Source of the DNA: Alphaproteobacteria bacterium
GTDB lineage: Bacteria > Pseudomonadota > Alphaproteobacteria > Geminicoccales > Geminicoccaceae
Direction: 5' to 3'
DNA length: 64,000 bases
NCBI GenBank assembly: GCA_026990035.1
Contig: JALSIM010000005.1
Span: forward strand, 124,001 to 188,000
The position numbers and the translations under genes are program-made. Shown piece after piece: positions 35,796 through 46,146 of this stretch. Every line of letters begins with the position of its first letter. Within the stretch, counting starts at the first letter, position 1. The notes below the pieces were generated by a model, which was not told the origin of the DNA, did no database searches, and saw only the letters and a list, made by a program, of their open reading frames with translations.

Positions 35796-38700
35796 TTGCA
35801 GTCGGGGTCGCGTCGCCTCGTTCGCCGTGCCGGACGCCTCCTGGCCTGGAGCTTCGGGGGAGTGCTGCTCCTGCTCGGGATCGCCTTCGCCTACGCCCAG
35901 ACCCCGATCGCCAAGGCGCAGATTTCCCGGGCCCTGAGCGACAGCCTCAGTGAACCGCCGAACCGGACCGAAATCTCCGACCTCCGGGGATTGCTGCCCT
36001 TCGAGGTCCGCATCGGCCGGGTTTCCCTCGCCGACGAGGAGGGCGAATGGCTGCGGGTCGAGGAGGCGGAGCTCGAACTGGCGCCGACCGATCTCCTCGC
36101 CGGGCGGCTGCGGGCGACGCGAGTCGGTGCCCGACGGGTGACCCTGGAACGGCTGCCCGATACCGGGGACGAACCGGCGCCCACAGCCGCATCGTCACTC
36201 CCCACCCTCCCGGAAGGGATGCCGCCCCTCATCATGGACCGTCTCTACGTCGAAGCCATCGAGCTCGGCCCCGCGATTCTCGGCGAAGCCGCCCGCTTCC
36301 GTCTCGAGGGCTCGCTGCGCACCGACGGGGACGGCCGGCAATTCGACGCTGCGCTGGAGCTCCGCCGAACCGATCGGGAAGGCACCGAAGCCGGCCTTCG
36401 GGCGGCCTTCGATCCGACCGCGGCGACCCTGTCCCTCGAACTGCGGGCGCGCGACGACGGGCGCCTCGCGGGCCTGCTCACCGGACGTCCGGAAGCCGGC
36501 CCGGTGGCCTTGGCGGTGATCGGGCGAGGCCCTCTCGACGATTTTTCCGCCCGTCTCGACCTCCGGGCGGAGAACCTCGCGCGGCTCGAGGCCGAACTCG
36601 TCTTCGCGAAGGGGGCCACCCCCCGGCTCCTGCTCGACGGGCGTTTCCTGCCCGCCCCGGGCGTTCTGCCCGCCGCCTACGCCTCGCTGGTCGGCGACGG
36701 TGCGACCATCGCCTTCGAGCTGGTCCAGCCCGATCCGCAGCGGATCACCATCTCGCGGCTGGCGGTGCGCAGCGGCCTCCTCGAGATCGAGGGTCGCGGG
36801 AGCCTCGCTCTCGCCGACAACCGTATCGACGGCGAGCTCACCGCACGCCTCGACGATCTGTCGAAACTCTCGCCCCTTCTGGGAACCGAACTCGCCGGCA
36901 GCCTTTCCCTCACGGCACGACCGGGGACCGGCGGCAACGGCCCCGCGGTGGAGGTGGTGATCGCCGGCCGCGGACTGCGCTACGCGGCCTTGGAAGGGGA
37001 CGAGCTCTCCGGCCGGTTGAGAATCGCGCCGCTGGCCCCCCTCGACCGGCCCTTCCTCGGGCTCGCCGCCGAGGGACGAGTCGTGCTGCGGGATGTCGCC
37101 CGCGACGGCGAGACGATCGCGGCGCTGGACGGGAGCAGCGTCGCGTTCGGCGGCCGCTGGCGGCGCGACGGCGCGATCGAGATCGAGCGGTTGGCACTCG
37201 ACGCTCCCGCTCTCGCCCTGCGTACCGAGGGGCGGCTCGATCTCGCGGCCGGCGGCGGCGATCTGCGGATGACGGCGGAGACCCGTGATCCAGGCGCTCT
37301 TCTCGCCCTGGCGATGCCCGAGGATCCGCTCGCGAGGGCCCTGTCCGGGCGGTTGGACGCCACCCTCGACCTCATCCTCGCCGAGGGCTTCGCCCGGCTC
37401 GACGGAAAACTCGCCGTGGAGGGGGGCGATCTCGCCGGGCTGCCGGACGCCACCGCCCCGCTCATCGGACCGGCGCCGCGGCTGCGAGCCGACCTGCTGG
37501 TGCGCCCCGATCGGCCGTTCGCCATCCGCGATCTGGAGGTCGAAGCGGCCGCCTTCCGCCTCACCGGCGCCGCCGCCGTGAGCGGGCCGGCGCGGCGTCT
37601 CGCGGGGGATCTGCGGCTCGCCCTGCCGGATCTCGCAGCGCTGTCCTCGCTCGCGGGACGCGGGCTCGCGGGCGGCGGCGAGGCGGAGATCTCGTTCGGA
37701 GGCTCGCTCGCCGCCCCGGCGGCGACCGTCGAGGTGCGGCTCGCTCCCCTCACCGTGGAAGGCTATCGACTGGATCGGGCGGTCTTCGACCTCGTCGCCG
37801 ACAATCTGCTCGGGAGCCCGGAAGGGGAGTTCCGCGTGGCGGGGAACCGCGGCGATCAGCGCCTCGCTCTCGCCGGCCGTTTCGCCCTGGACGACGGTCG
37901 TCTGGCCCTGCGTTCGACCACCCTCGAGGGGCCGGAGACCAGCGGGACCCTGTCGCTGCAACTGGACCTCGAAACCCTCCTCGCCGAGGGTGAGATTTCG
38001 CTCACGGTCGCCGATCTGGCGGCCCTCGATGGGTGGCACGGACAGCCGCTGGCGGGGCGGCTCGACGCCTCGCTGCGGCTCGATCGCCGCGAGAATGCGC
38101 AGGATGTGCGTTTCGCTCTCACCGCCGCCGGCATCCGCTCGCCGTTCGGCGATGTCGAAACTCTCGAGATCGGTGCCGGGGCGACGGATCTGTTGGGCGG
38201 CGGCCGCCTCGAAGGGACGATCGCCCTCGCCGATCTGCGCCGCTCGGATGTCCTCGTCGAGGCGGGGCGCTTCCGCTTCGCCGGCCCGCTTTCCGATCTG
38301 GCGATTTCCGTGGATGCCACCGGGACCGCCGGCGATCCCTTCGATCTCGCGGCCGAGGCGCGTCTCGCTCTGGCCGGGAAGCGTCGGGAACTGACCCTGA
38401 CGGCACTCGAAGGCCTCCTTTCCGGGCAGAAGGTGCGGCTGCGCAGCCCGGCCAGGGCGGTGCTCGAGGACGGCATCCTCGAGATCGACGAGCTCGATCT
38501 CTTCGTCGGCGAGGGAACCATCCGCGGGGAACTGCGGCAGGGGGCCGGCTATCGCTGGGCACGTCTGGAGGGCGGCGGCCTGCCGCTCCTCCTTTTCGGC
38601 CGCTTCGCCGATCTGCCGGTCCGCGGCACGGTCGCTTTCGGGTTCGAACTCGAAACCGGGCGCGGCGCGCCACGCGCCGAATTGCGGGCCCGTATCGAAC

Positions 38701-40217
38701 GGCTCCGCGCCCGCGATCTCCTGGGCGGGGAGTATCCGCCGGTGGCGCTCGATCTCGCCGCCGAGCTGCGCGACGGGCGACTCGAACTGCGGGCGGATTC
38801 GAGCCTCGGCGGCGACGGCGGAAGCCGGCTCGCTCTCCGCATGCCGGTCGCTTGGCGCGAACTGCCGCCCGACGTCCCGCCGCCCCCGGACACGCCCTTG
38901 GAGGGCGAGGTGGACGTCCGCGCGGAGCTCGGAATCCTCGCCACCCTCCTCGGGCTCCGCGATCAGTATGTCACCGGTCGCGGTGAACTCGCCCTGCGCC
39001 TGTCGGGCACCCTCGCGGCCCCGCGTCTGACCGGTGAGATGCGGATCCGCGACGGCCGTCTCGAGGACGGGATCAGCGGCGCGGTGCTGCGCGACATCGT
39101 CGCCGAGTTGCGGGCCGAGGGGGACCGGGTGCGGATCGCGCGGTTCGAGGCCCGGGATGCCGACCGGGGTCGGATCGCCGTCACCGGCGAGCTGCGCTTC
39201 GCAGAACTCGGGCGCCTCGCCTACGGGCTCGATCTCGACGCCCGCGAGTTCCTGTTCTGGAACGGGCCGCTGGCGACCCTCCGGGGTGGGGGACGGCTGC
39301 GTCTCGCAGGCGACACCGGGGGGGCGAGACTGGTCGGAGAGGTCACCCTGGATCGCGGCGAAATCCGGGTTCTGGCCCGTTCCAGCGCCGTCATTCCGGA
39401 GGTGGCGGTGATCGAGCGCGGCAACGGTCGCTCGCCGGAACCCTCGGCCGAGGCCGCGGTTCCCGTGCCCGGCGAGGGCTTTCCGCTGGCGGTGGAGGTT
39501 CGCGTCGCCATCCCGGGGCGTCTGTTCGCCCGTGGTGGCGGGCTGGACAGCGAATGGAGCGGCGCGCTCCGGATCGCCGGCACCGTTCCGGCGGTGGGTG
39601 TCGTCGGCACCATCGAGGCCGAGCGCGCCCTGCTCGATCTCCTCGGTCGACGCTTCCAACTCCGCGAGGGACGGATCATCTTCACCGGGGCGATCCCGCC
39701 CGAGCCGCGGATCGAGCTCGTGGCCCATGCCGAGAGCCCGGACATCATCGCCCTGTTCCACGTCACCGGGAGCCTGTACGATCCGACGCTGCTGCTGGAG
39801 AGCGAGCCGCCGCTGCCGCGGGACGAGGTGCTGGCGCGGCTGCTGTTCGGTGAGGACGCGGGCCGCCTCGAACCCATCGAGGCTCTGCAGGTGGCGGCGA
39901 TCATCGCCGAGATGGAGGGTGGCGGTTTCGACATCCTCGCCGAACTGCGCGACCTGACGACGCTCGACACCCTGCGTCTGTCCAGTGGCCGCGACAGCGC
40001 CACCGCGATCGACAACGGCGATCCGACCGCCGCCGACAGCTACCTCGCCGCCGGCAAATATCTGACCGACGAAATCTATGTCGAGGTGGAACAGAGCGTG
40101 AGCGGCGAGCAGACCGCGGTCCGGGCCGAGATCGATCTCGGCGCCGGCGTCATGGCGAGTTCGGTGGTCGACGAGGCGGGCGGTGGTGTCGAGCTCGAAT
40201 GGCGATACGATTTCTGA
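35796..40217 (+). CDS. tamB: Translocation and assembly module inner-membrane component TamB
   Basis: A 1473-residue AsmA-like bridge protein spanning the periplasm. An N-terminal signal anchor (LLAWSFGGVLLLLGIAFAYAQTP) is followed by a very long repetitive beta-helical region with many DLxxx, LEGR and GxxxL repeats. The conserved TamB (DUF490) domain is at the C-terminus and ends VELEWRYDF; the same ending is seen in most TamB proteins. The start proposed is the TTG at 35796 after GGGGAGAGAAG; the open frame continues back into tamA without homology. It pairs with TamA, and phospholipid transport has also been assigned to TamB-like proteins. It is the largest gene in the window. Confidence 0.93.
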   Translation: MQSGSRRLVRRAGRLLAWSFGGVLLLLGIAFAYAQTPIAKAQISRALSDSLSEPPNRTEISDLRGLLPFEVRIGRVSLADEEGEWLRVEEAELELAPTDLLAGRLRATRVGARRVTLERLPDTGDEPAPTAASSLPTLPEGMPPLIMDRLYVEAIELGPAILGEAARFRLEGSLRTDGDGRQFDAALELRRTDREGTEAGLRAAFDPTAATLSLELRARDDGRLAGLLTGRPEAGPVALAVIGRGPLDDFSARLDLRAENLARLEAELVFAKGATPRLLLDGRFLPAPGVLPAAYASLVGDGATIAFELVQPDPQRITISRLAVRSGLLEIEGRGSLALADNRIDGELTARLDDLSKLSPLLGTELAGSLSLTARPGTGGNGPAVEVVIAGRGLRYAALEGDELSGRLRIAPLAPLDRPFLGLAAEGRVVLRDVARDGETIAALDGSSVAFGGRWRRDGAIEIERLALDAPALALRTEGRLDLAAGGGDLRMTAETRDPGALLALAMPEDPLARALSGRLDATLDLILAEGFARLDGKLAVEGGDLAGLPDATAPLIGPAPRLRADLLVRPDRPFAIRDLEVEAAAFRLTGAAAVSGPARRLAGDLRLALPDLAALSSLAGRGLAGGGEAEISFGGSLAAPAATVEVRLAPLTVEGYRLDRAVFDLVADNLLGSPEGEFRVAGNRGDQRLALAGRFALDDGRLALRSTTLEGPETSGTLSLQLDLETLLAEGEISLTVADLAALDGWHGQPLAGRLDASLRLDRRENAQDVRFALTAAGIRSPFGDVETLEIGAGATDLLGGGRLEGTIALADLRRSDVLVEAGRFRFAGPLSDLAISVDATGTAGDPFDLAAEARLALAGKRRELTLTALEGLLSGQKVRLRSPARAVLEDGILEIDELDLFVGEGTIRGELRQGAGYRWARLEGGGLPLLLFGRFADLPVRGTVAFGFELETGRGAPRAELRARIERLRARDLLGGEYPPVALDLAAELRDGRLELRADSSLGGDGGSRLALRMPVAWRELPPDVPPPPDTPLEGEVDVRAELGILATLLGLRDQYVTGRGELALRLSGTLAAPRLTGEMRIRDGRLEDGISGAVLRDIVAELRAEGDRVRIARFEARDADRGRIAVTGELRFAELGRLAYGLDLDAREFLFWNGPLATLRGGGRLRLAGDTGGARLVGEVTLDRGEIRVLARSSAVIPEVAVIERGNGRSPEPSAEAAVPVPGEGFPLAVEVRVAIPGRLFARGGGLDSEWSGALRIAGTVPAVGVVGTIEAERALLDLLGRRFQLREGRIIFTGAIPPEPRIELVAHAESPDIIALFHVTGSLYDPTLLLESEPPLPRDEVLARLLFGEDAGRLEPIEALQVAAIIAEMEGGGFDILAELRDLTTLDTLRLSSGRDSATAIDNGDPTAADSYLAAGKYLTDEIYVEVEQSVSGEQTAVRAEIDLGAGVMASSVVDEAGGGVELEWRYDF

Positions 40218-40236
40218 GGGGGCGCGCAGGAAAAGC

Positions 40237-41103
40237 ATGACGGCCGGAAGACAGCCGGAGGAAGAGGTCGCGGCACTACCCGCCGCTCCGCGATACGGCG
40301 AGCCGGCGGGCGCCGGTCGCACCTTCGGCACCCTCGGCGACTACAACTGGATCGGTCTCCGGACCCTCTATCTCAAGGAGGTCCGGCGGTTCTTCAAGGT
40401 CGTCACCCAGGCCGTGCTGGCGCCGGTGGTGACCACCCTCCTGTTCCTCGCCGTCTTCGCCCTGGCGCTGGGCCGCAGCGGCCGGACGGTGGGCGATCTC
40501 CCGTTCCTCGAGTTCCTGGCCCCCGGGCTGATCATGATGTCGGTGGTCCAGAACGCCTTCGCCAACACCTCCTCCTCGCTGATCATCGCCAAGATCCAGG
40601 GCAACATCGTCGACTATCTGATGCCGCCGCTGTCGCCGGGCGAACTGCTGCTGGGGCTGGTCGGCGGCGGCATCACCCGCGGCATCGTCGTCGGCATCGC
40701 CGTCGCCCTCGCCATGCTGGCCTTCGTCCCCCTCGGCGTCCACGCGCCGCTGCTGGCCATCTACCATCTGATCGCGGCCTCGGCGATGCTCGCCGCGCTC
40801 GGGGTGCTGGCCGGGCTGTGGGCGGAGAAGTTCGATCAGGTGGCGGCGATCACCAATTTCATCGTGACACCCCTTTCCTTCCTCTCGGGCACCTTCTATT
40901 CGATCGAGCAGCTCCCCGAAGCTGCCCGGATGCTGGCGCTGGCCAACCCCTTCTTTTACATGATCGACGGCTTCCGCTATGCGTTGACGGGTCACGCGGA
41001 CGGTGTCATCTGGATCGGTGTCCTGGTCCTGGCGCTCGTCAACCTCGCCCTCTGGCTTGTCTGCCTCCATCTCATCCGCATCGGCTACAAGCTCAAGGCC
41101 TGA
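40237..41103 (+). CDS. ABC-2 type transporter permease, no ATPase nearby
   Basis: A 288-residue inner-membrane protein of the ABC-2 (NodJ/YadH-like) family. Six hydrophobic segments are visible. The typical features are LYLKEVRRFFKVVTQAVLAPVV before TM1, FLAPGLIMMSVVQNAFANTSSSLI, and PLSFLSGTFYSIEQLPEAAR in the second half. Such permeases need an ATPase of the drug/polysaccharide-export class. None is encoded on either side: tamB precedes, argD follows. GCAGGAAAA precedes the ATG at 40237; a longer frame starting inside tamB is not homologous. The substrate is unknown. Confidence 0.9.
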   Translation: MTAGRQPEEEVAALPAAPRYGEPAGAGRTFGTLGDYNWIGLRTLYLKEVRRFFKVVTQAVLAPVVTTLLFLAVFALALGRSGRTVGDLPFLEFLAPGLIMMSVVQNAFANTSSSLIIAKIQGNIVDYLMPPLSPGELLLGLVGGGITRGIVVGIAVALAMLAFVPLGVHAPLLAIYHLIAASAMLAALGVLAGLWAEKFDQVAAITNFIVTPLSFLSGTFYSIEQLPEAARMLALANPFFYMIDGFRYALTGHADGVIWIGVLVLALVNLALWLVCLHLIRIGYKLKA

Positions 41104-41168
41104 GGCCACGGCGGCGTCCGGGAGGCCCGCGCCGCCTTTCGCAACATTCCTCGCTCGGTCACACTGGC

Positions 41169-42352
41169 ATGACACGAAACGCCTCCTTCCCCACCCTGCT
41201 GCCCGTCTACAGGCGCATCGACATCGTCTTCGAGCGCGGCCGGGGCCCCTGGCTCTGGGACGAGCAGGGGCGACGTTATCTCGATTTCGCAAGCGGCATC
41301 GCGGTCACGGCATTGGGGCATGCCCATCCGCATCTGGTGGCGGCGCTGACCGAGCAGGCCCGAAAGGTCTGGCACGTCTCCAATCTGTTCCGCATCGAGC
41401 AGCTCGAGAAGCTGGCCGACAGGCTGATCGCCAACAGCTTCGCCGAGACCGTCTTCCTCTGCAATTCCGGGGCCGAGGCGATCGAGGCCTGCATCAAGAT
41501 GGCGCGGCGCTTCCATTGGCATCGCGGCCAGCCCGAACGCAACCGCATCATCACCTTCGAGGGCGCCTTCCACGGCCGGACCCTGGCCACCATTTCGGCC
41601 GCCGGCAGTCCCCGCCTCACCGAAGGATTTGCACCGCTTCTCGACGGTTTCGACATCGTCCCCTTCGCCGATCACGCGGCGGTCCGGGAGGCGATCGGCG
41701 AGCACACCGCGGCGATCATGATCGAACCGGTGCAGGGTGAAGGGGGGCTCCGACCGATCCCGCCGGACTGCCTGCGCGGCCTGCGCGACCTCTGCGATGC
41801 TCACGATCTGCTGCTGATCTTCGACGAGGTGCAATGCGGCATGGGGCGGACCGGTCATCTCTTCGCCTGCGAGGCGGCCGGCGTCGCGCCCGACATCATG
41901 GGGCTCGCCAAGGGCCTCGGCGGCGGATTCCCGATCGGCGCCTGTCTGGCCACGGCCCGCGCCGCCTCGGGCATGACCCCGGGCTCGCACGGTTCGACCT
42001 TCGGCGGTAATCCGCTCGCCTGTGCGGTCGCCAATGCGGTGCTCGACGTGCTGCTGGAGGAGGGCTTCCTCGAAAACGTACGGGCGCTGGGGCGCTACCT
42101 CCGCGAACGGCTGGAAGCCCTGCGCGCACGCCATCCCGACCGCCTCTCCGATATTCGCGGGCTCGGCCTGATGCTCGGCCTGAAGCCGGCCATGGAGAAC
42201 ACCGACTTCGCCGCCCGGCTGCGGGAGCGTGGCCTGCTGACGGTTCCGGCGGCGGACAATGTGGTGCGGCTGCTGCCGCCGCTGGTGATCGGCCGCGAGG
42301 AAATCGATCTCGCCTGCGCGACCATCGAGGCGGTGCTCGCGGAGGAGGACGA

Positions 42353-42356
<4 letters not shown>
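41169..42356 (+). CDS. argD: Acetylornithine/succinylornithine aminotransferase
   Basis: A PLP-dependent class III aminotransferase of 395 residues that converts N-acetylglutamate-5-semialdehyde to N-acetylornithine in arginine synthesis. Recognisable blocks are [18 protein letters not shown], the cofactor-binding [40 protein letters not shown] with the aspartate that contacts PLP, and the lysine of [13 protein letters not shown]. The ATG at 41169 is the family start; a longer frame overlaps the permease gene. Its stop overlaps the argF ATG (ATGA), so ArgD and ArgF are coupled, the usual alphaproteobacterial order argD-argF-hslO. Confidence 0.95.
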
Positions 42357-43255
<899 letters not shown>

Positions 43256-43269
43256 GGAGAGCGGCCATC

Positions 43270-44190
43270 GTGGCGGAGCGCATCGCCGATCGCGACATCG
43301 TCCGCCCCTTCCATCTCGAACGCGCCCATCTGCGCGGCCGCTTCGTGCGTCTCGAGGAGACCGTCCATTACGTGCTCACCGCCCACGCCTATCCGGAGCC
43401 CGTCTCGCGCCTGCTGGCCGAACTCCTGGTGCTGGCCGGGAGCTTCGTCGGCGCCCTCAAGTTCACCGGCACCTTCAGCCTCCAGATCCGTGCCGAGGGA
43501 CCGATCCGGCTGATGGTGGTGGACGTCACCAACGACGGCGTGATGCGCGGCTATGCGAGCTTCGACGAGGATGCCGTGGAGGGCGCCGCGGAGGCCGGGC
43601 CCGCCGCCCTGTTCGGGGATGCGGTGCTCGCCCTGACCGTCGATCAGCGGGCCGCGGGCGGCCAGATGCAGCAGGGGATCGTGCGCATCGACGGGCGGCG
43701 TCCGAGCGACGCCCTGCTCGTCTATTTCCGCCAGTCGGAACAGATCCCGACCGCGGTGCGGACCGCGGTCGGCCGGGATCCCCTCACCGGCCACTGGCGG
43801 GCCGCCGGCATTCTCGTCCAGGCGATGCCCGGCGACAGGCGGGAGGAGGAGGAGCGTCGGGAGCATTGGCGCCGGGTGATGCTGTTCCTGCAGACGGTCA
43901 CCGAAGCGGAGCTCCTGGGCGACGGTCTGTCGCCGGACAGGGTGCTGTTCCGCCTCTTCCACGAGGAGGGGGTGCGGGTCTTCGACGCCGTCCGGATCAC
44001 CCCCGGCTGCTCCTGCGATCGCGAGCGGGTCCGCACCATGCTGCGGCAGTTTCCGCCCGGAGAGCTCGAAGGCATGCGCCGGGAGGACGGCAGCATCGAC
44101 GTCACCTGCCAGTTCTGCAGCCGCCGCTATCTGTTCGAGGCGGCCGCGGTCGACGGCCTCGTCGCCGAATGCTCGGGGAGTGCCAGATAG
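43270..44190 (+). CDS. hslO: Redox-regulated chaperone Hsp33
   Basis: A 306-residue cytosolic holdase chaperone activated by oxidation. The C-terminal zinc site is complete: CSC (within PGCSCDRERV) and CQFC (VTCQFCSRRY). The N-terminal domain has FTGTFSLQIRAEGPIRLMVVDV and the PTAVRTAVGRD and HWRAAGILVQAMPG segments. The GTG at 43270 follows GAGGAGAG and starts MAERIADRDIV, with 14 bases between it and the argF stop. The frame remains open into argF but has no homology there. Hsp33 here completes the conserved argD-argF-hslO run. Confidence 0.94.
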   Translation: MAERIADRDIVRPFHLERAHLRGRFVRLEETVHYVLTAHAYPEPVSRLLAELLVLAGSFVGALKFTGTFSLQIRAEGPIRLMVVDVTNDGVMRGYASFDEDAVEGAAEAGPAALFGDAVLALTVDQRAAGGQMQQGIVRIDGRRPSDALLVYFRQSEQIPTAVRTAVGRDPLTGHWRAAGILVQAMPGDRREEEERREHWRRVMLFLQTVTEAELLGDGLSPDRVLFRLFHEEGVRVFDAVRITPGCSCDRERVRTMLRQFPPGELEGMRREDGSIDVTCQFCSRRYLFEAAAVDGLVAECSGSAR

Positions 44191-44778
44191 ATGAGGACGG
44201 GATTCCGGTTCGCGCTCGTTTCGGCCGTGCTCGCCCTGATGGTGGCGGGTTGCGCCACGGCGCCACCGAAAAGCGCGGGCGGTGGCGGCGAGCGGCGGGA
44301 ACCGCTGGTGTTCGCGGTCGAGAAGGTGGAGGTGGTCGACAACAGCTCGCTGCCGGCCGGCACCACCTTCATCACCAAACGCCGCTCCCGCGAGCTCGCC
44401 GGGCGACTGGCCGGGATGCTGGCCCGGGGGATCGAGGCCGGCGGCGGTCCCGGGACGCTGCGGGTGGTGATCGAAAGGGCCGTCCTGCTCGAGCGGCCGG
44501 TCGAGACCCGGAGCGGGATCTCCGGTCTCTTCACCCGCGAGACCGAGGCCCTGCTCGAGGGCAGCGTGGCGGTCCGCCTGTCGGTGCTCGACGACAGCGG
44601 CTTCCAGCGAGCCTTCGCGCGGGTCAAGGTGGAACGCCAGCGGGCGGTGCCGGAGGGCACTTCGGTGGCTTCCAGAGACGCCCTCGCCCGCGGGCTGATC
44701 GAGGATCTCCTCGACCAGACTCGGGACGCCCTCGAACGCAGCGTCGAGGACAATCTCGCCGCCTTCCTCGTCATCTGA
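44191..44778 (+). CDS. Putative lipoprotein of unknown function
   Basis: A 195-residue predicted lipoprotein. The n-region is MRTGFR, then a hydrophobic core and the lipobox LMVAGC near residue 20. After a glycine-rich linker the mature domain is an alternating alpha/beta arrangement: FAVEKVEVVD, then LAGRLAGMLARGI, LRVVIERAVLL, SVAVRLSVLD and a C-terminal helix. This pattern resembles small secretin-linked or LptE-like lipoproteins, but I do not recognise a family. It begins one base after the hslO stop and is followed by the class III aminotransferase. Confidence 0.75.
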   Translation: MRTGFRFALVSAVLALMVAGCATAPPKSAGGGGERREPLVFAVEKVEVVDNSSLPAGTTFITKRRSRELAGRLAGMLARGIEAGGGPGTLRVVIERAVLLERPVETRSGISGLFTRETEALLEGSVAVRLSVLDDSGFQRAFARVKVERQRAVPEGTSVASRDALARGLIEDLLDQTRDALERSVEDNLAAFLVI

Positions 44779-44802
44779 CCGCGCGGCGATCGAGGATCCG
44801 TC

Positions 44803-46146
44803 ATGACCCACGTCTTCTACCGTCACCTCGCCGAGACCTATCCGGTCGCCGTCCGCGGCGAGGGGTGCGAGATCGTCGACCGCGACGGCCGCCGCTACCT
44901 GGACGCCAGCGGCGGCGCCGCGGTTTCCTGTCTCGGACACGACCATCCGCGGGTGATCGCCGCCATCAAGGCGCAGCTCGATGCCCTTCCTTTCGCCCAT
45001 ACCGGCTTCTTCACCAGCGCCCCGGCCGAGGCCCTGGCCGATCGGCTGATCGCCGCCGCACCCGCGGGCATGGACAGGGTCTATTTCGTCTCCGGCGGTT
45101 CCGAAGCGGTGGAAGCGGCGCTCAAGCTCGCCCGCCAGTACCATGTCGAGCGGGGCGAGCCGCAGCGCCGCCATTTCATCGCCCGTCGCCAGTCCTATCA
45201 CGGCAACACCCTGGGCGCGCTGGCGGTCGGCGGCAACGCCTGGCGGCGGCGCCTCTTCGAACCGCTGCTGATCGAGGTCGCGCACGTCACCCCCTGCTAT
45301 CCCTACCGGGAGAAGCGCCCGGAAGAGAGCGACGACGCCTTCGTCGACCGGCTGGTCGGCGAGATCGAGGCCCGAATCGAGGCCCTCGGGCCGGAGCGGG
45401 TGATCGCCTTCGTCGCCGAACCGGTGGTCGGCGCCACCCTCGGCGCGGTGCCGGCCCTCCCCGGATATTTCCGGAAGATCCGCGATCTCCTCGATCGTCA
45501 CGGCATTCTCATGATCCTCGACGAGGTGATGTGCGGGATGGGCCGCACCGGCACCCTTTTCGCCTGCGAGCAGGAGGGGGTGACCCCGGACATCGTCACC
45601 CTCGCCAAGGGGCTGGGTGCCGGCTACCAGCCGATCGGGGCGATGATCGTCCATCGCCGCATCGTCGAGGCGGTCCGCGAGGGCTCGGGCTTCTTCCAGC
45701 ACGGCCATACCTACATGGGCCATCCCACCGCCTGCGCCGCCGCCCTCGCCGTCCAGGAAGTGATCGCCGAGGAAAACCTCCTGGAGCGGGTACGGGAGAT
45801 GGGTGAGCGGTTGCGTCGGAGCCTGCAGGCACGCTTCGACCGGCATCCCCATGTCGGCGAGATCCGCGGCCGCGGCCTCTTCCTGGGCATGGAATTCGTC
45901 CGGGATCGTGACGGCAAGGAGCCCTTCGATCCGGCGCTGCGGCTCCACGCCCGGATCAAGAAGGCGGCCATGGCGCGGGGGCTGATCTGCTATCCGATGG
46001 GAGGGACCATCGACGGGCGGCGCGGCGATCATCTGCTGCTGGCGCCGCCTTTCATCGTCTCGCAGGACCAGATCGACCGGATCGTCGATCGCCTCGACGG
46101 GGCGATCTCCGATGCGCTGGCGGGGATCGCCGCCGATGCCGGGTGA
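44803..46146 (+). CDS. Class III PLP-dependent aminotransferase
   Basis: A 447-residue fold-type I aminotransferase of the omega-amino-acid group, distinct from ArgD. Conserved parts are YLDASGGAAVSCLGHDHP near residue 35, YFVSGGSEAVEAALKLARQY for PLP binding, RRQSYHGNTLGALAVGG, LMILDEVMCGMGRTG and the Schiff-base lysine of LAKGLGAGYQPIGAM. The last 11 bases overlap the next gene, a BKACE-family enzyme. Such pairing suggests the aminotransferase supplies a beta-keto acid from a beta-amino or omega-amino substrate. This is an inference; the exact substrate is not deducible. Confidence 0.9.
   Translation: MTHVFYRHLAETYPVAVRGEGCEIVDRDGRRYLDASGGAAVSCLGHDHPRVIAAIKAQLDALPFAHTGFFTSAPAEALADRLIAAAPAGMDRVYFVSGGSEAVEAALKLARQYHVERGEPQRRHFIARRQSYHGNTLGALAVGGNAWRRRLFEPLLIEVAHVTPCYPYREKRPEESDDAFVDRLVGEIEARIEALGPERVIAFVAEPVVGATLGAVPALPGYFRKIRDLLDRHGILMILDEVMCGMGRTGTLFACEQEGVTPDIVTLAKGLGAGYQPIGAMIVHRRIVEAVREGSGFFQHGHTYMGHPTACAAALAVQEVIAEENLLERVREMGERLRRSLQARFDRHPHVGEIRGRGLFLGMEFVRDRDGKEPFDPALRLHARIKKAAMARGLICYPMGGTIDGRRGDHLLLAPPFIVSQDQIDRIVDRLDGAISDALAGIAADAG

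Noticed and set aside
36195-40331. Minus-strand open frame of more than 1300 codons across tamB
   Set aside because: tamB on the plus strand is supported by its signal anchor, repeats and C-terminal WRYDF; the antisense frame has no recognisable domain.
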